From: Nonomuraea candida | Lineage (GTDB): Bacteria; Actinomycetota; Actinomycetes; Streptosporangiales; Streptosporangiaceae | Assembly: GCF_000725485.1 (NCBI RefSeq) | Contig: NZ_JOAG01000009.1 | Span: 124,001-188,000 of the forward strand | Reading direction: 5' to 3' | Length of the DNA stretch: 64,000 nt | Made by a program: the position numbers and the translations under genes | Notes under the pieces: generated by a model | What the model saw: only the letters and a program-made list of their open reading frames with translations | The model's database searches: none | Told to the model about the DNA's origin: nothing | Part shown: in pieces, positions 7,239-14,461 of the stretch | How the letters are laid out: every line of letters starts with the position of its first letter | How positions within the stretch are numbered: position 1 is the stretch's first letter

Positions 7239-7599
7239 CGGCCGGGCGCGACCTGGCCCGACGGAATGCCGGGATGGCGCCGACGATGTCGCGGCAGTCG
7301 ATCAGACCCAGCTGGCGGGAGTCCTGCGAGCGGGTGTTGTCCCCGGCCACCGCGACATACCCGGCCGGTACGTGGGACACGCCGTGCAGTGCCGGGGCGA
7401 GCCAGTCCGGCAGCGGGTCCCCGGCGACGGCGGCGACTCGCTTGATCCGGTGCGGCAGCTCCTCGTCCGCCACCCGGAACACGATCACCTCCCAGCGCCG
7501 GGGGGCACGACGCAGCCGGCGCGCGAGCAGGCGCTGGCCGTCCCGGAAGGTGGGCGACATGCTGTTGCCCCGTACGGTCACCCTGATCCACCCGATCAT
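7210..7599 (-). CDS. S26-family signal peptidase of the Cys-rich peptide operon
   Basis: A 129-residue serine/lysine protease of the S26 family, shorter than housekeeping LepB and with little membrane anchor. Gly-Asn-Ser-Met-Ser-Pro places the nucleophile at Ser13. Ile-Lys-Arg-Val-Ala-Ala-Val-Ala-Gly-Asp gives the general base Lys53. Gly-Asp-Asn-Thr-Arg-Ser-Gln-Asp-Ser-Arg is the conserved C-terminal box. It is the last gene of the operon; its ATG (7599-7597) overlaps the stop of the exporter gene. The likely task is removing the leader of the six-Cys peptide, which has Ala-Gly-Ala just before its first cysteine. Family and active site are seen; the substrate is inferred from context. Confidence 0.85.
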   Translation of the reverse strand: MIGWIRVTVRGNSMSPTFRDGQRLLARRLRRAPRRWEVIVFRVADEELPHRIKRVAAVAGDPLPDWLAPALHGVSHVPAGYVAVAGDNTRSQDSRQLGLIDCRDIVGAIPAFRRARSRPAVRGDGRRRR

Positions 7600-9030
7600 C
7601 GCACTCTCGCATCCTGGTATCCGCCGGCCTGGAGGCGGAACAGCCGGGCGTACTCGCCGCCCGCGTCCATCAGTTCGTCATGACTGCCCTGCTCGGCGAT
7701 CCGGCCGTCGGCGAGCGTGACGATCACGTCGGCACCGCGCAGCGCGGACATCCGGTGGGAGATCAGCAACCGCGTACGGCCTCGCGTGTGCCGGCGCAGG
7801 GTGTCGTGCACCCGGTTCTCGCCCTCGGCGTCCAGTCCCGAGGTCGGCTCGTCGAGCACGATCAGCTCGGCGTCGGTGCGCATCAGGCAGCGGGCCAGGG
7901 CGATCCGCTGCCACTGCCCGCCGGACAACGTCACTCCGGCCTGCTCGCCGTCGTCGGCATGCGTCCTGGACAGTACGGTGTCGTAGCCGTGGGGCAGAGC
8001 CGCCACCGTGTCGTCCGCTCGTGCCGCCCGCGCGGCCTCGACGATCCGCGACCGATCGCCGAGCTGGGACACCTGACCGATGCCGATGTTCTCGGCCGCG
8101 GTCAGGTCGTAGGTCATGAACTCCTGGAACACCACGCCGATCCGGGCGCGCAGGGCCGCGGCGTCCAGCTCGCGGAGGTCCACGCCACCCCAGGTGATCG
8201 TGCCGCGCTGCGGGTCGTAGAACCGGCACAACAGTTTCACCAGCGTGCTCTTGCCCGCGCACAGCCGCACCGCGCGCACGCTCTCGCCGAGCTGGAGCAC
8301 CACGGAGGACAGCCCGGTCTGCACGCCGGCCACCGCACTGAGGAACAGCACCAGGTCGCCGACCGACGATCCGCCGGTGGCGATGTTCGTGGTGACGACG
8401 ACCGTGCCTGCCCCTGTCACGACGGCACCGAGCAGTGCGAGCCCGCTCTGCTGCAGCGCGCCTCTGCGCGTCACCGACAGCCGTGCGTGCGAGACCGCCG
8501 TCAGCGAGTCGATCATCCTGGCGTGGAGCAGCGTGCCGAGGCCGAACAGCCGGATCTCCTTGGCGGCACGCACGTCGGTGAGCAGCGCCCGGTAGAACAG
8601 GCGGCGCCGGTCGGTGGCCACCCACGCCTCCTCGGTGGCCGCCTCGCGCCGCGCGGTCGCCAGCCTGGCGAGCACGGCGGTCAGGACCGAGGCGAGCAGC
8701 AGCAGGTTCATGGGCGGCCACACCACCAGCAACGCACCCGTGAAGCCGGCGAGCAGGACCGCTGAACGGATCAGCTCCTGCGCGAACTGGGAGACCGTGC
8801 CGGGCGCCTCCTGCGCGGCCTGCTCGGCGAGCCGCAGCCGGTCGTGGAAGGCGGGGTCCTCGACGTGCCGAAGTGATCTCGTTGACCAGGGTCATCGTCA
8901 GCCATGCCGCGATCGCGGGCGCGGCGCCCGCCAGGACGGTGAGCGCCAGGGCGGCGGTGGCGATCACCGGCGTGGACCGGAACGGCAGCGCGAGCGCCGC
9001 CGCGCCCGCGCGGACGGCGGATCGCGTCAT
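7596..9030 (-). pseudogene. ABC exporter with two internal deletions
   Basis: The gene encodes a fused membrane plus ATPase exporter, but it is broken. From ATG 9030 the frame gives about 54 residues with two hydrophobic stretches, ending Leu-Val-Asn-Glu-Ile-Thr. Near 8870-8885 the coding frame changes and resumes at Arg-His-Val-Glu-Asp-Pro-Ala-Phe-His-Asp-Arg-Leu. In related exporters about 80 residues separate these points. A second, in-frame gap near 8262 fuses the membrane domain to Cys-Ala-Gly-Lys-Ser-Thr, losing the start of the ATPase domain and the first half of Walker A. Beyond it, Leu-Ser-Gly-Gly-Gln and Leu-Asp-Glu-Pro-Thr-Ser are intact. The total is about 478 codons against roughly 590 expected. 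Both ends overlap neighbouring genes (ATGA). Confidence 0.75.
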
Positions 9031-9569
9031 GTCAGCTGTGCTGGGGCGGCGCTCGTGGCGTCGGCGAAGTCATCGAGCCGGCTGCCGGACGCGGTGACCA
9101 CGCCGCCGTGCGTGTGCAGCAGCGTCGGGAACGCCACGACCTCGAACGCGGTCAGCACGGGATCGTCGACGCCGATGACCGCGACCCGGCCGAGAGCCTC
9201 GAGCTTGGCGGCCAACCGCTCGGTGGCCTCCGGGTCGACTGGATCGCCGTCCACGATGGAGACGAACCGAACTGCCGGCGGCGCGCCGACCAGGGCGTCC
9301 GACAGCATCCGGCACGGTCCGCAGCCGACCTGGAAGAACCCGACCTGGACCGGGCCGTCGAGGTCGGCCTCGGTGATCGCGGTGCCATCGGTGGCGGTGA
9401 CCGAGAAGGGCCGGATGACCGCTCCGGGCCTGGGCAACTGCCTGTTGTCGGCGCGGGCGCCGCCGTGCTGCTGCAGCTCGCGGACCCGGGCGACCAGCCC
9501 GAACGTGAACAGCAGATGCACCGCGACCACGACGGCGAGCAGGACGACGGCGGTGGTGAGCAGGGTCAA
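9027..9569 (-). CDS. membrane-tethered thioredoxin-like protein (TlpA/MauD type)
   Basis: A 180-residue protein with one N-terminal membrane helix (residues 5-25) and an outward-facing thioredoxin-like domain. The redox motif is Cys83-Gly-Pro-Cys86 in Gly-Phe-Phe-Gln-Val-Gly-Cys-Gly-Pro-Cys-Arg-Met-Leu. Ala-Phe-Pro-Thr-Leu-Leu supplies the conserved cis-Pro loop. The TTG start (9569) overlaps the stop of the MauE-like gene and has GGGAGA upstream; its stop overlaps the exporter ATG. In methylamine dehydrogenase operons, MauE and MauD are both needed to build the disulfide-rich small subunit. Here the pair sits beside a six-Cys peptide, so oxidation or isomerisation of that peptide is the likely role. 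Confidence 0.8.
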   Translation of the reverse strand: MTLLTTAVVLLAVVVAVHLLFTFGLVARVRELQQHGGARADNRQLPRPGAVIRPFSVTATDGTAITEADLDGPVQVGFFQVGCGPCRMLSDALVGAPPAVRFVSIVDGDPVDPEATERLAAKLEALGRVAVIGVDDPVLTAFEVVAFPTLLHTHGGVVTASGSRLDDFADATSAAPAQLT

Positions 9570-10081
9570 CGGCTTCTCCCGGCGGGAACGAGGAGGAACG
9601 CGACGTCCTCCCAGCGGGTGGTGAGCAGGCCGAGGAAGGCTCCGGTGACCAGGGCGACCAGCACGGCGGGGGCGGACGGGGCCGCGCCGCCGGCCAGCGC
9701 TCCGGCCACGGCGACGGCGATCAGCAGGGTGTTGCGGACGAGGTGCCGCGGGCCGAGCAGGCCGCCTCCCGAGCCGAAGCACTGGCACCGTACGGACTGC
9801 CTGGTCAGGACCGCGCGGGCGATGCCGGCGCAGAACAGCGCGAGAAGCACGGCTGCGAACGCGTAGCCCGCCAGCCGCGTGCCGGGGACGGCGAGCAGCA
9901 CCACAGCCGCGGCCTCCCCCGCGACGACCGCGCCACCGGCCGGACCGGCCGGCAGCCACCGCGGCCCGATCGCGGCGACCGTGTCGCGGAACTCGGCGAA
10001 CCCCTGCCTGGAACGCGCCTTTCCCACGACCGCCGCAAAGAAGACGACAGCGAGCAAGGCGCGAGCGAGCAGGTCGAACAC
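9566..10081 (-). CDS. MauE-like redox membrane protein (DoxX/MauE family)
   Basis: A 171-residue integral membrane protein with four to five helices. The first helix runs into Gly-Lys-Ala-Arg-Ser-Arg-Gln-Gly-Phe, the family pattern. After helix 3 comes Cys99-Gln-Cys101-Phe-Gly, the Cys-x-Cys-Phe-Gly motif typical of MauE. MauE-type proteins are thought to pass electrons across the membrane to a thioredoxin-like partner. The GTG at 10081 has GGAGG seven bases upstream; a longer frame upstream overlaps the peptide gene and is rejected. It lies 74 bp after the peptide gene and is coupled to the thioredoxin-like gene. Confidence 0.82.
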   Translation of the reverse strand: MFDLLARALLAVVFFAAVVGKARSRQGFAEFRDTVAAIGPRWLPAGPAGGAVVAGEAAAVVLLAVPGTRLAGYAFAAVLLALFCAGIARAVLTRQSVRCQCFGSGGGLLGPRHLVRNTLLIAVAVAGALAGGAAPSAPAVLVALVTGAFLGLLTTRWEDVAFLLVPAGRSR

Positions 10082-10155
10082 GGCAACCTCCGGACGGTTC
10101 CGATGAACCGGCGAGACACTGAGGGCATCCCGCCGGCCTCTACGGTGAACAGTGG

Positions 10156-10314
10156 TCAGCAGCCGGACCGGCGGACGCTGCAAATGCCGTTGCAGCTGAA
10201 GGCGTAGCCCCTCCGGCAGCACTGGCCGTGTTCCGGCACGCAGGCACCGGCCTCCACGCTCGGCAGCACCGCTCCGACGAGCCGCTCGCTCACCTGCCGC
10301 ATGAGTTGCTTCAT
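10156..10314 (-). CDS. 52-aa six-cysteine peptide precursor
   Basis: A short gene with an excellent ribosome binding site (AAAGGAG, five bases before ATG 10314). The product has two parts. Residues 1-24 are a mildly basic, partly amphipathic leader (Met-Lys-Gln-Leu-Met-Arg-Gln-Val-Ser-Glu-Arg-Leu) ending in Glu-Ala-Gly-Ala. Residues 25-52 form a core with cysteines at 25, 32, 33, 41, 45 and 52, spacing C-X6-CC-X7-C-X3-C-X6-C. There is no classical Sec signal peptide. The downstream genes encode redox proteins, an exporter and a signal peptidase. I infer a secreted, disulfide-knotted peptide, possibly an antimicrobial or signal. Cleavage after Ala-Gly-Ala would leave 28 residues with three disulfides. 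Confidence 0.78.
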   Translation of the reverse strand: MKQLMRQVSERLVGAVLPSVEAGACVPEHGQCCRRGYAFSCNGICSVRRSGC

Positions 10315-10899
10315 GCCGACTCCTTTCCTGATCGACGATGGAGACACCGACAGAAGAGCGGCGGTCCTGGCGACACGTCACAGCGGACCCTGCGCTGCCC
10401 GATTTCGTGGGAATTGCGCACTATCGCCCTTTCTGGCGGCGTTGACATGATTGCCCAGGGCCCGATGACCAGGCAAGATCGCAAATAGTGCCTTTTTATG
10501 CTCGGCTTAGCCTCGATCCGCGGGCTCGATTCCCGGTGGCATCGCTCGGTCCGATTCCTCGGCGAGACCGCTCCCGCAGGTGGAGGCGTAGTCCCGGCCC
10601 CTTGTTCCGCAGACCTTCACCCGGGGCGGTAACCCCTCCCGCTTCTTGTCCGCATCGGCGCGGACGGGCATGGGCCTCCAGCCCCGGCTCTGACTCGCGG
10701 CGCAGATCAGCCACTCGTCCCGATCCGGCCGGGCTCCGCATGGCCGCCCGATGCATCGTCCCCACGAAATGGCGTAATCGTCTTTTCTCGGACGAGGAAA
10801 CCCCGCCGCCGGGGACCAGAAATGCCCGAGGCCGGCCTCATGGGACGTGTTCCCGGCCTCGGGGGCCGGTGGGCCGCCCTGTGGCTCGCAGCTCGGGCG
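10315..10899. other. 585-bp gap with peptide-operon promoter and STAS terminator
   Basis: No credible gene was found here. Frames on both strands give Arg/Pro-rich products with no domain. The left part must hold the promoter of the minus-strand peptide operon, but no clear -35/-10 pair stands out. A short AT-richer patch at 10440-10500 (TTGACA at 10442 on the plus strand, TTTTTAT at 10493) is the likeliest promoter area. The right end contains the hairpin at 10825-10863. Confidence 0.4.
10825..10863 (-). terminator. hairpin after the STAS gene
   Basis: CCCGAGGCCGG (10825-10835) pairs perfectly with CCGGCCTCGGG (10853-10863) across a 17-nt loop. It lies 37 bp beyond the stop of the STAS gene on the minus strand. 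No U-run follows, as is common in actinomycetes. Confidence 0.55.
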
Positions 10900-11247
10900 T
10901 TACGTTGCCGCCGGCGTGTCGCAGAGGTGGAAGCGTTTGTCCAGCCCGGTCAGGCGCAGCAGGCGGGTCACCCGGGGTTGTGCCCCGGTCAGCCGGAGCC
11001 CGCCGCCCGCCCCCTCCACCGTGTTGGCGGCCCAGATCAGCGTGTTCAGCCCCGAGGAGTCGCAGAAGCCGACGTGGCGCAGGTCGACCACGATGCGCGG
11101 CGGACGCAGGCACGCGATCGCCTCCGTCAGCCCGTGGCGGAACTCCTCCATGGAGGCCAGGTCCAGATCACCGGCGGGACTCAGCACAGCGGAATCACCA
11201 CTCTGCGTGACGATCCAGGAGAAGCCGGTACGGTTCGCGTTTCCCAT
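10900..11247 (-). CDS. STAS-domain anti-sigma factor antagonist
   Basis: A 115-residue single-domain STAS protein of the SpoIIAA/RsbV type. Val-Val-Asp-Leu-Arg-His-Val-Gly-Phe-Cys-Asp-Ser-Ser-Gly-Leu-Asn-Thr-Leu around residues 58-75 is the phosphorylation loop, with the acceptor serine in Asp-Ser-Ser-Gly. Such proteins bind a serine kinase/anti-sigma factor when unphosphorylated and so release an alternative sigma factor. No kinase or sigma gene is adjacent. ATG start with GGAGGGG upstream. It is divergent from a MarR gene across a short gap with a palindrome. Confidence 0.88.
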   Translation of the reverse strand: MGNANRTGFSWIVTQSGDSAVLSPAGDLDLASMEEFRHGLTEAIACLRPPRIVVDLRHVGFCDSSGLNTLIWAANTVEGAGGGLRLTGAQPRVTRLLRLTGLDKRFHLCDTPAAT

Positions 11248-11286
11248 TCACCCCTCCATCGCGTAACGGTTCGCCACTTCTCATTT

Positions 11287-11299
11287 TTGCACAGTGCAA
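11287..11299. promoter_or_regulatory. MarR-type operator (TTGCAC-A-GTGCAA)
   Basis: A perfect 13-bp inverted repeat in the AT-rich centre of the divergent STAS/MarR gap, 39 bp before the STAS start and 56 bp before the MarR start. TTGCA/TGCAA half-sites are frequent in MarR operators, so control of both genes by the adjacent MarR protein is likely. Confidence 0.6.
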
Positions 11300-11355
11300 T
11301 AAAACGTGACAGTAACATTCGAGAACCCGTAGCGGAACGGTGTAGAACGGTTCCC

Positions 11356-11856
11356 ATGGGCGAAGACGCTGCGCCGCGGGTGGACGGCGAGGACCTGACC
11401 GCGGTCATCACGGCGGTCCTGACCGGCTCGCGGCTCCTGGTCGGCCTCGCCGCGCGGTCCCTGGCGGCGGTCGAGGACAAAGTGACGCTCCCGCAGTTCA
11501 GGATGCTGGTGGTGCTGGCCGGGCACGGCGAGACCAAGCTGGTCACGATGGCGGAGCTGCTCGACGTCAACGCCTCCACCGCGATGCGCATGGCCGACCG
11601 GCTGGCCGCCGCGGGCCTCGTCGTACGCGAGGTCAACCCCCACAACCGGCGCGAGAGCCTCATGCGGCTGACCGTGGAGGGGCGGCGCATCGTGGACGAG
11701 GTGATGGCCCGCCGCAGGAAGGAGATCGGCGCGATCGTGGCGCGCATGTCGGCGGCGCAGCGCCGGGCGCTCATCTCGGCCATGAACGCCTTCACCGAGG
11801 CCGGCGGCGAGCCCGTGGCGAGCGTGGCGCACCCGCTCGGATGGCCCGACGCGTGA
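11356..11856 (+). CDS. MarR-family regulator
   Basis: A 166-residue winged-helix regulator. It carries Leu-Pro-Gln-Phe-Arg-Met-Leu-Val-Val-Leu, a recognition helix in Val-Asn-Ala-Ser-Thr-Ala-Met-Arg-Met-Ala-Asp-Arg-Leu, and a wing with Asn-Pro-His-Asn-Arg-Arg-Glu-Ser. The ATG at 11356 has no good ribosome binding site. A frame extending upstream adds an implausible Arg/Pro-rich segment crossing the STAS gene and is rejected. It is divergent from the STAS gene and probably represses both through the palindrome at 11287-11299. The ligand is unknown. Confidence 0.85.
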   Translation: MGEDAAPRVDGEDLTAVITAVLTGSRLLVGLAARSLAAVEDKVTLPQFRMLVVLAGHGETKLVTMAELLDVNASTAMRMADRLAAAGLVVREVNPHNRRESLMRLTVEGRRIVDEVMARRRKEIGAIVARMSAAQRRALISAMNAFTEAGGEPVASVAHPLGWPDA

Positions 11857-12014
11857 GTTCGCAATCAGGCGGTTGACCGCCGGTTTCGGGCATGGCAGTG
11901 TCCACCGCGTGGGAGGTCGTCAAGTCCCTCGTCACTGCCCGCGGCGATGAGTTTCGCGACGTCCGGCGATCTGCCACCGCGGAAACGACTGCCCCATGGT
12001 CAGGAGGAAACGCG

Positions 12015-12293
12015 TTGCAGCTCACCGTCACCACGGTCGTCACCATTGACGGCGTCGCGCAGGGGCCCGGCAGCCCCGACGAGGACCGCAGCGGCGGGTT
12101 CGACCACGGCGGCTGGGTCGTGCCGCTGCTGGACTTCCCGGTCGTGCTGGGTTCCGGCAGGCGGTTGTCCGACGGCGTCGTCCCGACCGGGCTGGAGCTC
12201 GCCGGGAGCAGGACCAGCACCAACGGGATCATGCTCCAGACCTACCGGGCGGCCGGCCGCCCCGCCTTCGGCACGGTGCCGCCGATGGGCTGA
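12015..12293 (+). pseudogene. DHFR/RibD-C family protein with internal deletion
   Basis: The TTG at 12015 has AGGAGG upstream. The product starts as a typical small DHFR/RibD C-terminal-domain protein (Val-Thr-Ile-Asp-Gly-Val-Ala-Gln-Gly-Pro-Gly, then Gly-Gly-Phe-Asp-His-Gly-Gly-Trp-Val-Val-Pro). Near residue 37 it jumps to the family's C-terminal strand (Phe-Pro-Val-Val-Leu-Gly-Ser-Gly-Arg-Arg-Leu). About 100 central residues seen in relatives, including the nucleotide-binding part, are missing, leaving 92. The reading frame stayed open across the junction. A functional reductase is unlikely. Confidence 0.7.
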
Positions 12294-12309
12294 CCCTCCG
12301 GGCTCCGGT

Positions 12310-12337
12310 CCGCGCGCGGGACGAGCCCCGCGCGCGG
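12310..12337 (+). terminator. terminator after the DHFR remnant
   Basis: CCGCGCGCGGG (12310-12320) pairs perfectly with CCCGCGCGCGG (12327-12337) across a 6-nt loop, 17 bp after the stop of the DHFR remnant and before the phosphotransferase gene. Confidence 0.65.
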
Positions 12338-12376
12338 GGCGGGCCCGGCCACTCACGGGCTCTGGTGAGGTGACAA

Positions 12377-13141
12377 GTGAACAAAGACCAGCTCCGCGGC
12401 GGCAATGACGCGGGCGCGGTGCGGGTGGACGACACCGTGCGACGGCCGGTGCGGGCCTGGACGGCCTCGGTGCACGAGCTGCTGCGGCACCTGGAGCGCA
12501 AGGGGTTCCAGGGGGCGCCCCGCGTGCTGGGCATCGACGCCGAGGGGCGCGAGATCCTCACCTACATCGAGGGCGAGACCATGGGCGAGGCGCCCGTGTG
12601 GCCCTGGTGGACCCGTACGGAGGAGACGCTCGTCCAGGTGGCCGAGTGGACGCGCGCCTACCACGAGGCCGTGGCCGACTTCGTGCCGTCCGCCGCGGCG
12701 CGGTGGCGCACCGGCGGGCGGTGGGCGCCGGGCATGATCATCGCCCACAACGACGCCAGCCCCTTCAACGCCGCCTGGCAGGCGGGGCGGCTGACCGGGT
12801 TCTTCGACTGGGACTTCGCCGGCCCCGTCACACCCGAGTCCGACGTCGCCTGGATGGCGCACGCCTGGGTCCCCCTCTACGCCCGCCACGTCGCCGCGCT
12901 GGAGGGGCTGCGGGACTTCGACTCGCGGGCCGCCCGCCTGCGGCTCTTCCTCGACGTGTACGGCTACACCGGCGACCCGCAGGCCGTGGTGAGGGAGATC
13001 CAGGCCCGCATGCGGGTGCGGGTCGCCCAGATCCGCCGGTACGGGGTGAGCGGCGATGGCCTGTACGCCAAGCTGCTGCGCCGCGGCGTCGCCGACGACG
13101 TGGACGTGGCCATCCGCGAACTCGACGAGTTCCTGCGCTGA
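12377..13141 (+). CDS. APH-type phosphotransferase
   Basis: A 254-residue protein of the aminoglycoside phosphotransferase/choline kinase fold. The Brenner motif appears as Ile-Ile-Ala-His-Asn-Asp-Ala-Ser-Pro-Phe-Asn (His-Asn-Asp with the catalytic Asp) near residue 120. The metal-binding motif is Phe-Phe-Asp-Trp-Asp-Phe-Ala-Gly at about 140. The N-terminal lobe is short, without a clear Gly-rich loop, as is usual in this actinobacterial subgroup. The substrate is unknown and a resistance role is not implied. GTG start with GGTGAGGTG upstream. Confidence 0.8.
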   Translation: MNKDQLRGGNDAGAVRVDDTVRRPVRAWTASVHELLRHLERKGFQGAPRVLGIDAEGREILTYIEGETMGEAPVWPWWTRTEETLVQVAEWTRAYHEAVADFVPSAAARWRTGGRWAPGMIIAHNDASPFNAAWQAGRLTGFFDWDFAGPVTPESDVAWMAHAWVPLYARHVAALEGLRDFDSRAARLRLFLDVYGYTGDPQAVVREIQARMRVRVAQIRRYGVSGDGLYAKLLRRGVADDVDVAIRELDEFLR

Positions 13142-13150
13142 TCCCCGCCC

Positions 13151-13172
13151 GGCGCCGCCTGCCGCCGGCGCC
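13151..13172. terminator. hairpin between convergent genes
   Basis: GGCGCCG (13151-13157) and CGGCGCC (13166-13172) form a 7-bp stem with an 8-nt loop, 10 bp after the phosphotransferase stop and 45 bp past the end of the convergent septum-formation fragment. It could end transcription from both sides. Confidence 0.4.
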
Positions 13173-13217
13173 GACCTCGCCCCCGACCGGGGCCGTGGGC
13201 CGGCGGCGGGCGGGTGG

Positions 13218-13392
13218 TCAGGCGGGTGGGAGGGTGGAGCCGGTCAGGCGGCCGGTGCGGCGGTAGACGGCGCACATGATGTCGCGGTCGCCGTCGGCCC
13301 ACGTCTCCGCCGTCGGCATGATCGGATAGTAGGCCAGGTCGCGGTCCTCGCCGCCGCCCCACAGCTCGGCGTGCCGCGCCCCGCAGCTCCGC
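13218..13392 (-). pseudogene. C-terminal fragment of a septum-formation family protein
   Basis: About 57 codons remain, read on the minus strand and ending at TGA 13218. The segment Tyr-Tyr-Pro-Ile-Met-Pro-Thr-Ala-Glu-Thr-Trp-Ala-Asp-Gly-Asp-Arg-Asp-Ile-Met-Cys-Ala-Val-Tyr resembles the C-terminal end of the septum-formation domain family. A preceding Cys-Gly-Ala-Arg-His-Ala-Glu recalls its Cys-x-x-x-His-x-x-Glu motif. Upstream of about 13392 the DNA abruptly becomes the plus-strand phosphoesterase gene. The 5' part of this gene is lost, together with that of its formerly divergent neighbour. Confidence 0.6.
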
Positions 13393-14456
13393 CAGGCGAC
13401 CTCATCGACTCCGCCAACAGCGAGGAGCAGTGGGGCGAGTGGTACAAGGCGGGCGGGTTCATCGACGGCCAGGTCAACAACATCTCGATCCCCGGCAACC
13501 ATGAGTACAGCGGCGGCCTGTCGGCCTTCTGGCGGCCGCAGTTCCCGTATCCGGACAACGGGCCGGGCAACCCCGAGCTCAAGCAGACCGTCTACACCCT
13601 CGACTACCAGGGCGTGCGCTTCATCGGGCTGGACACCAACCACCAGAGCAACGCCACGCTGATGGCCGCCCAGACCGCCTGGCTGGAGGGCCTGCTCAAG
13701 GACAACCCGAACAAGTGGACCGTGGTGACCTTCCACCACCCCGTCTACTCGACCACCGGCACCCGCAACAACCCCAACGTGCGGGCGCAGTGGGCGCCGC
13801 TGTTCGAGAAGTACGGCGTGGACCTGGTGCTTCAGGGCCACGACCACTCCTACGGGCGCGGCAACCCGGTCTCGGCGCGCAAGTCCGCGACCGTGCACAA
13901 CGGCGTGCCGTACGTGGTTTCGGTGTCGGGCGGCAAGATGTACGCGCTCAACGGCGGCGAGAACTGGACCGGAAACGGCGCCGAGGTGCGCAGCACCAGC
14001 CAGAACACCCAGCTCTACCAGCTCATCGACGTCACGAAGGACACCATCACCTTCGAGGCCCGCTACGCCAACGGCGAGCACCACGACGGGTTCGTGATCC
14101 GCAAGAACGACAAGGGCGAGCGCACCGTCAACGACCTGCGCACGGCCGAGAACACCGTCGGGGAGCAGGTGACCGTCGACAAGACGTCGGTGCGGCGGCT
14201 GGAGACGGTCAAGGTGTCGGCGTACGGCTACGACCCGGGGGAGCGGGTGGCCGTGTGGTGGCGCGCGAGGGGCGACGACTCCGGCCGCCGCGGGCGCGAC
14301 GGCGCGCTGATCGGCTATGAGAAGGCCGATGAGCTGGGCCGCGTCGAGGAGACCGTGCGGGTGCCCGTGCTGGTGAAGAGGGGCGGCGTGTACGAGGTCT
14401 ACCTGGACAGCCAGAACCAGAAGATCACCAGTCCCGCCATCACCGTGACCAAGTGA
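13393..14456 (+). pseudogene. metallophosphoesterase lacking its N-terminus
   Basis: About 350 codons of a secreted-type calcineurin-like phosphoesterase, beginning abruptly at Gly-Asp-Leu-Ile-Asp-Ser-Ala-Asn. Remaining metal-site motifs are Gly-Asn-His-Glu, Phe-His-His-Pro-Val-Tyr and Gly-His-Asp-His-Ser-Tyr. A C-terminal beta-rich domain of about 100 residues follows. The first metal-binding Asp-x-His motif, any Fn3-like domain and the signal peptide are missing. No start codon with a ribosome binding site exists at the junction; the open frame continuing upstream is chance. The product should be neither exported nor active. Confidence 0.72.
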
Positions 14457-14461
14457 TCCCC

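Noticed and set aside
9566..10381. A 271-codon version of the MauE-like gene
   Set aside because: The first 100 codons overlap the six-Cys peptide gene in another frame and are Arg-rich. GTG 10081 has GGAGG at correct spacing.
10496..10765. 89-codon minus-strand ORF in the gap upstream of the peptide operon
   Set aside because: No ribosome binding site, no recognisable domain and shadow-like composition.
12377..13141. APH-type gene as an aminoglycoside resistance determinant
   Set aside because: Only the generic catalytic motifs match; such phosphotransferases are numerous in actinomycetes and mostly have other substrates.
13056..13392. A continuous 466-codon phosphoesterase starting within the phosphotransferase gene
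   Set aside because: The upstream part is antisense or out of frame to two other genes and shows no phosphoesterase motif; the open frame across the junction is accidental.
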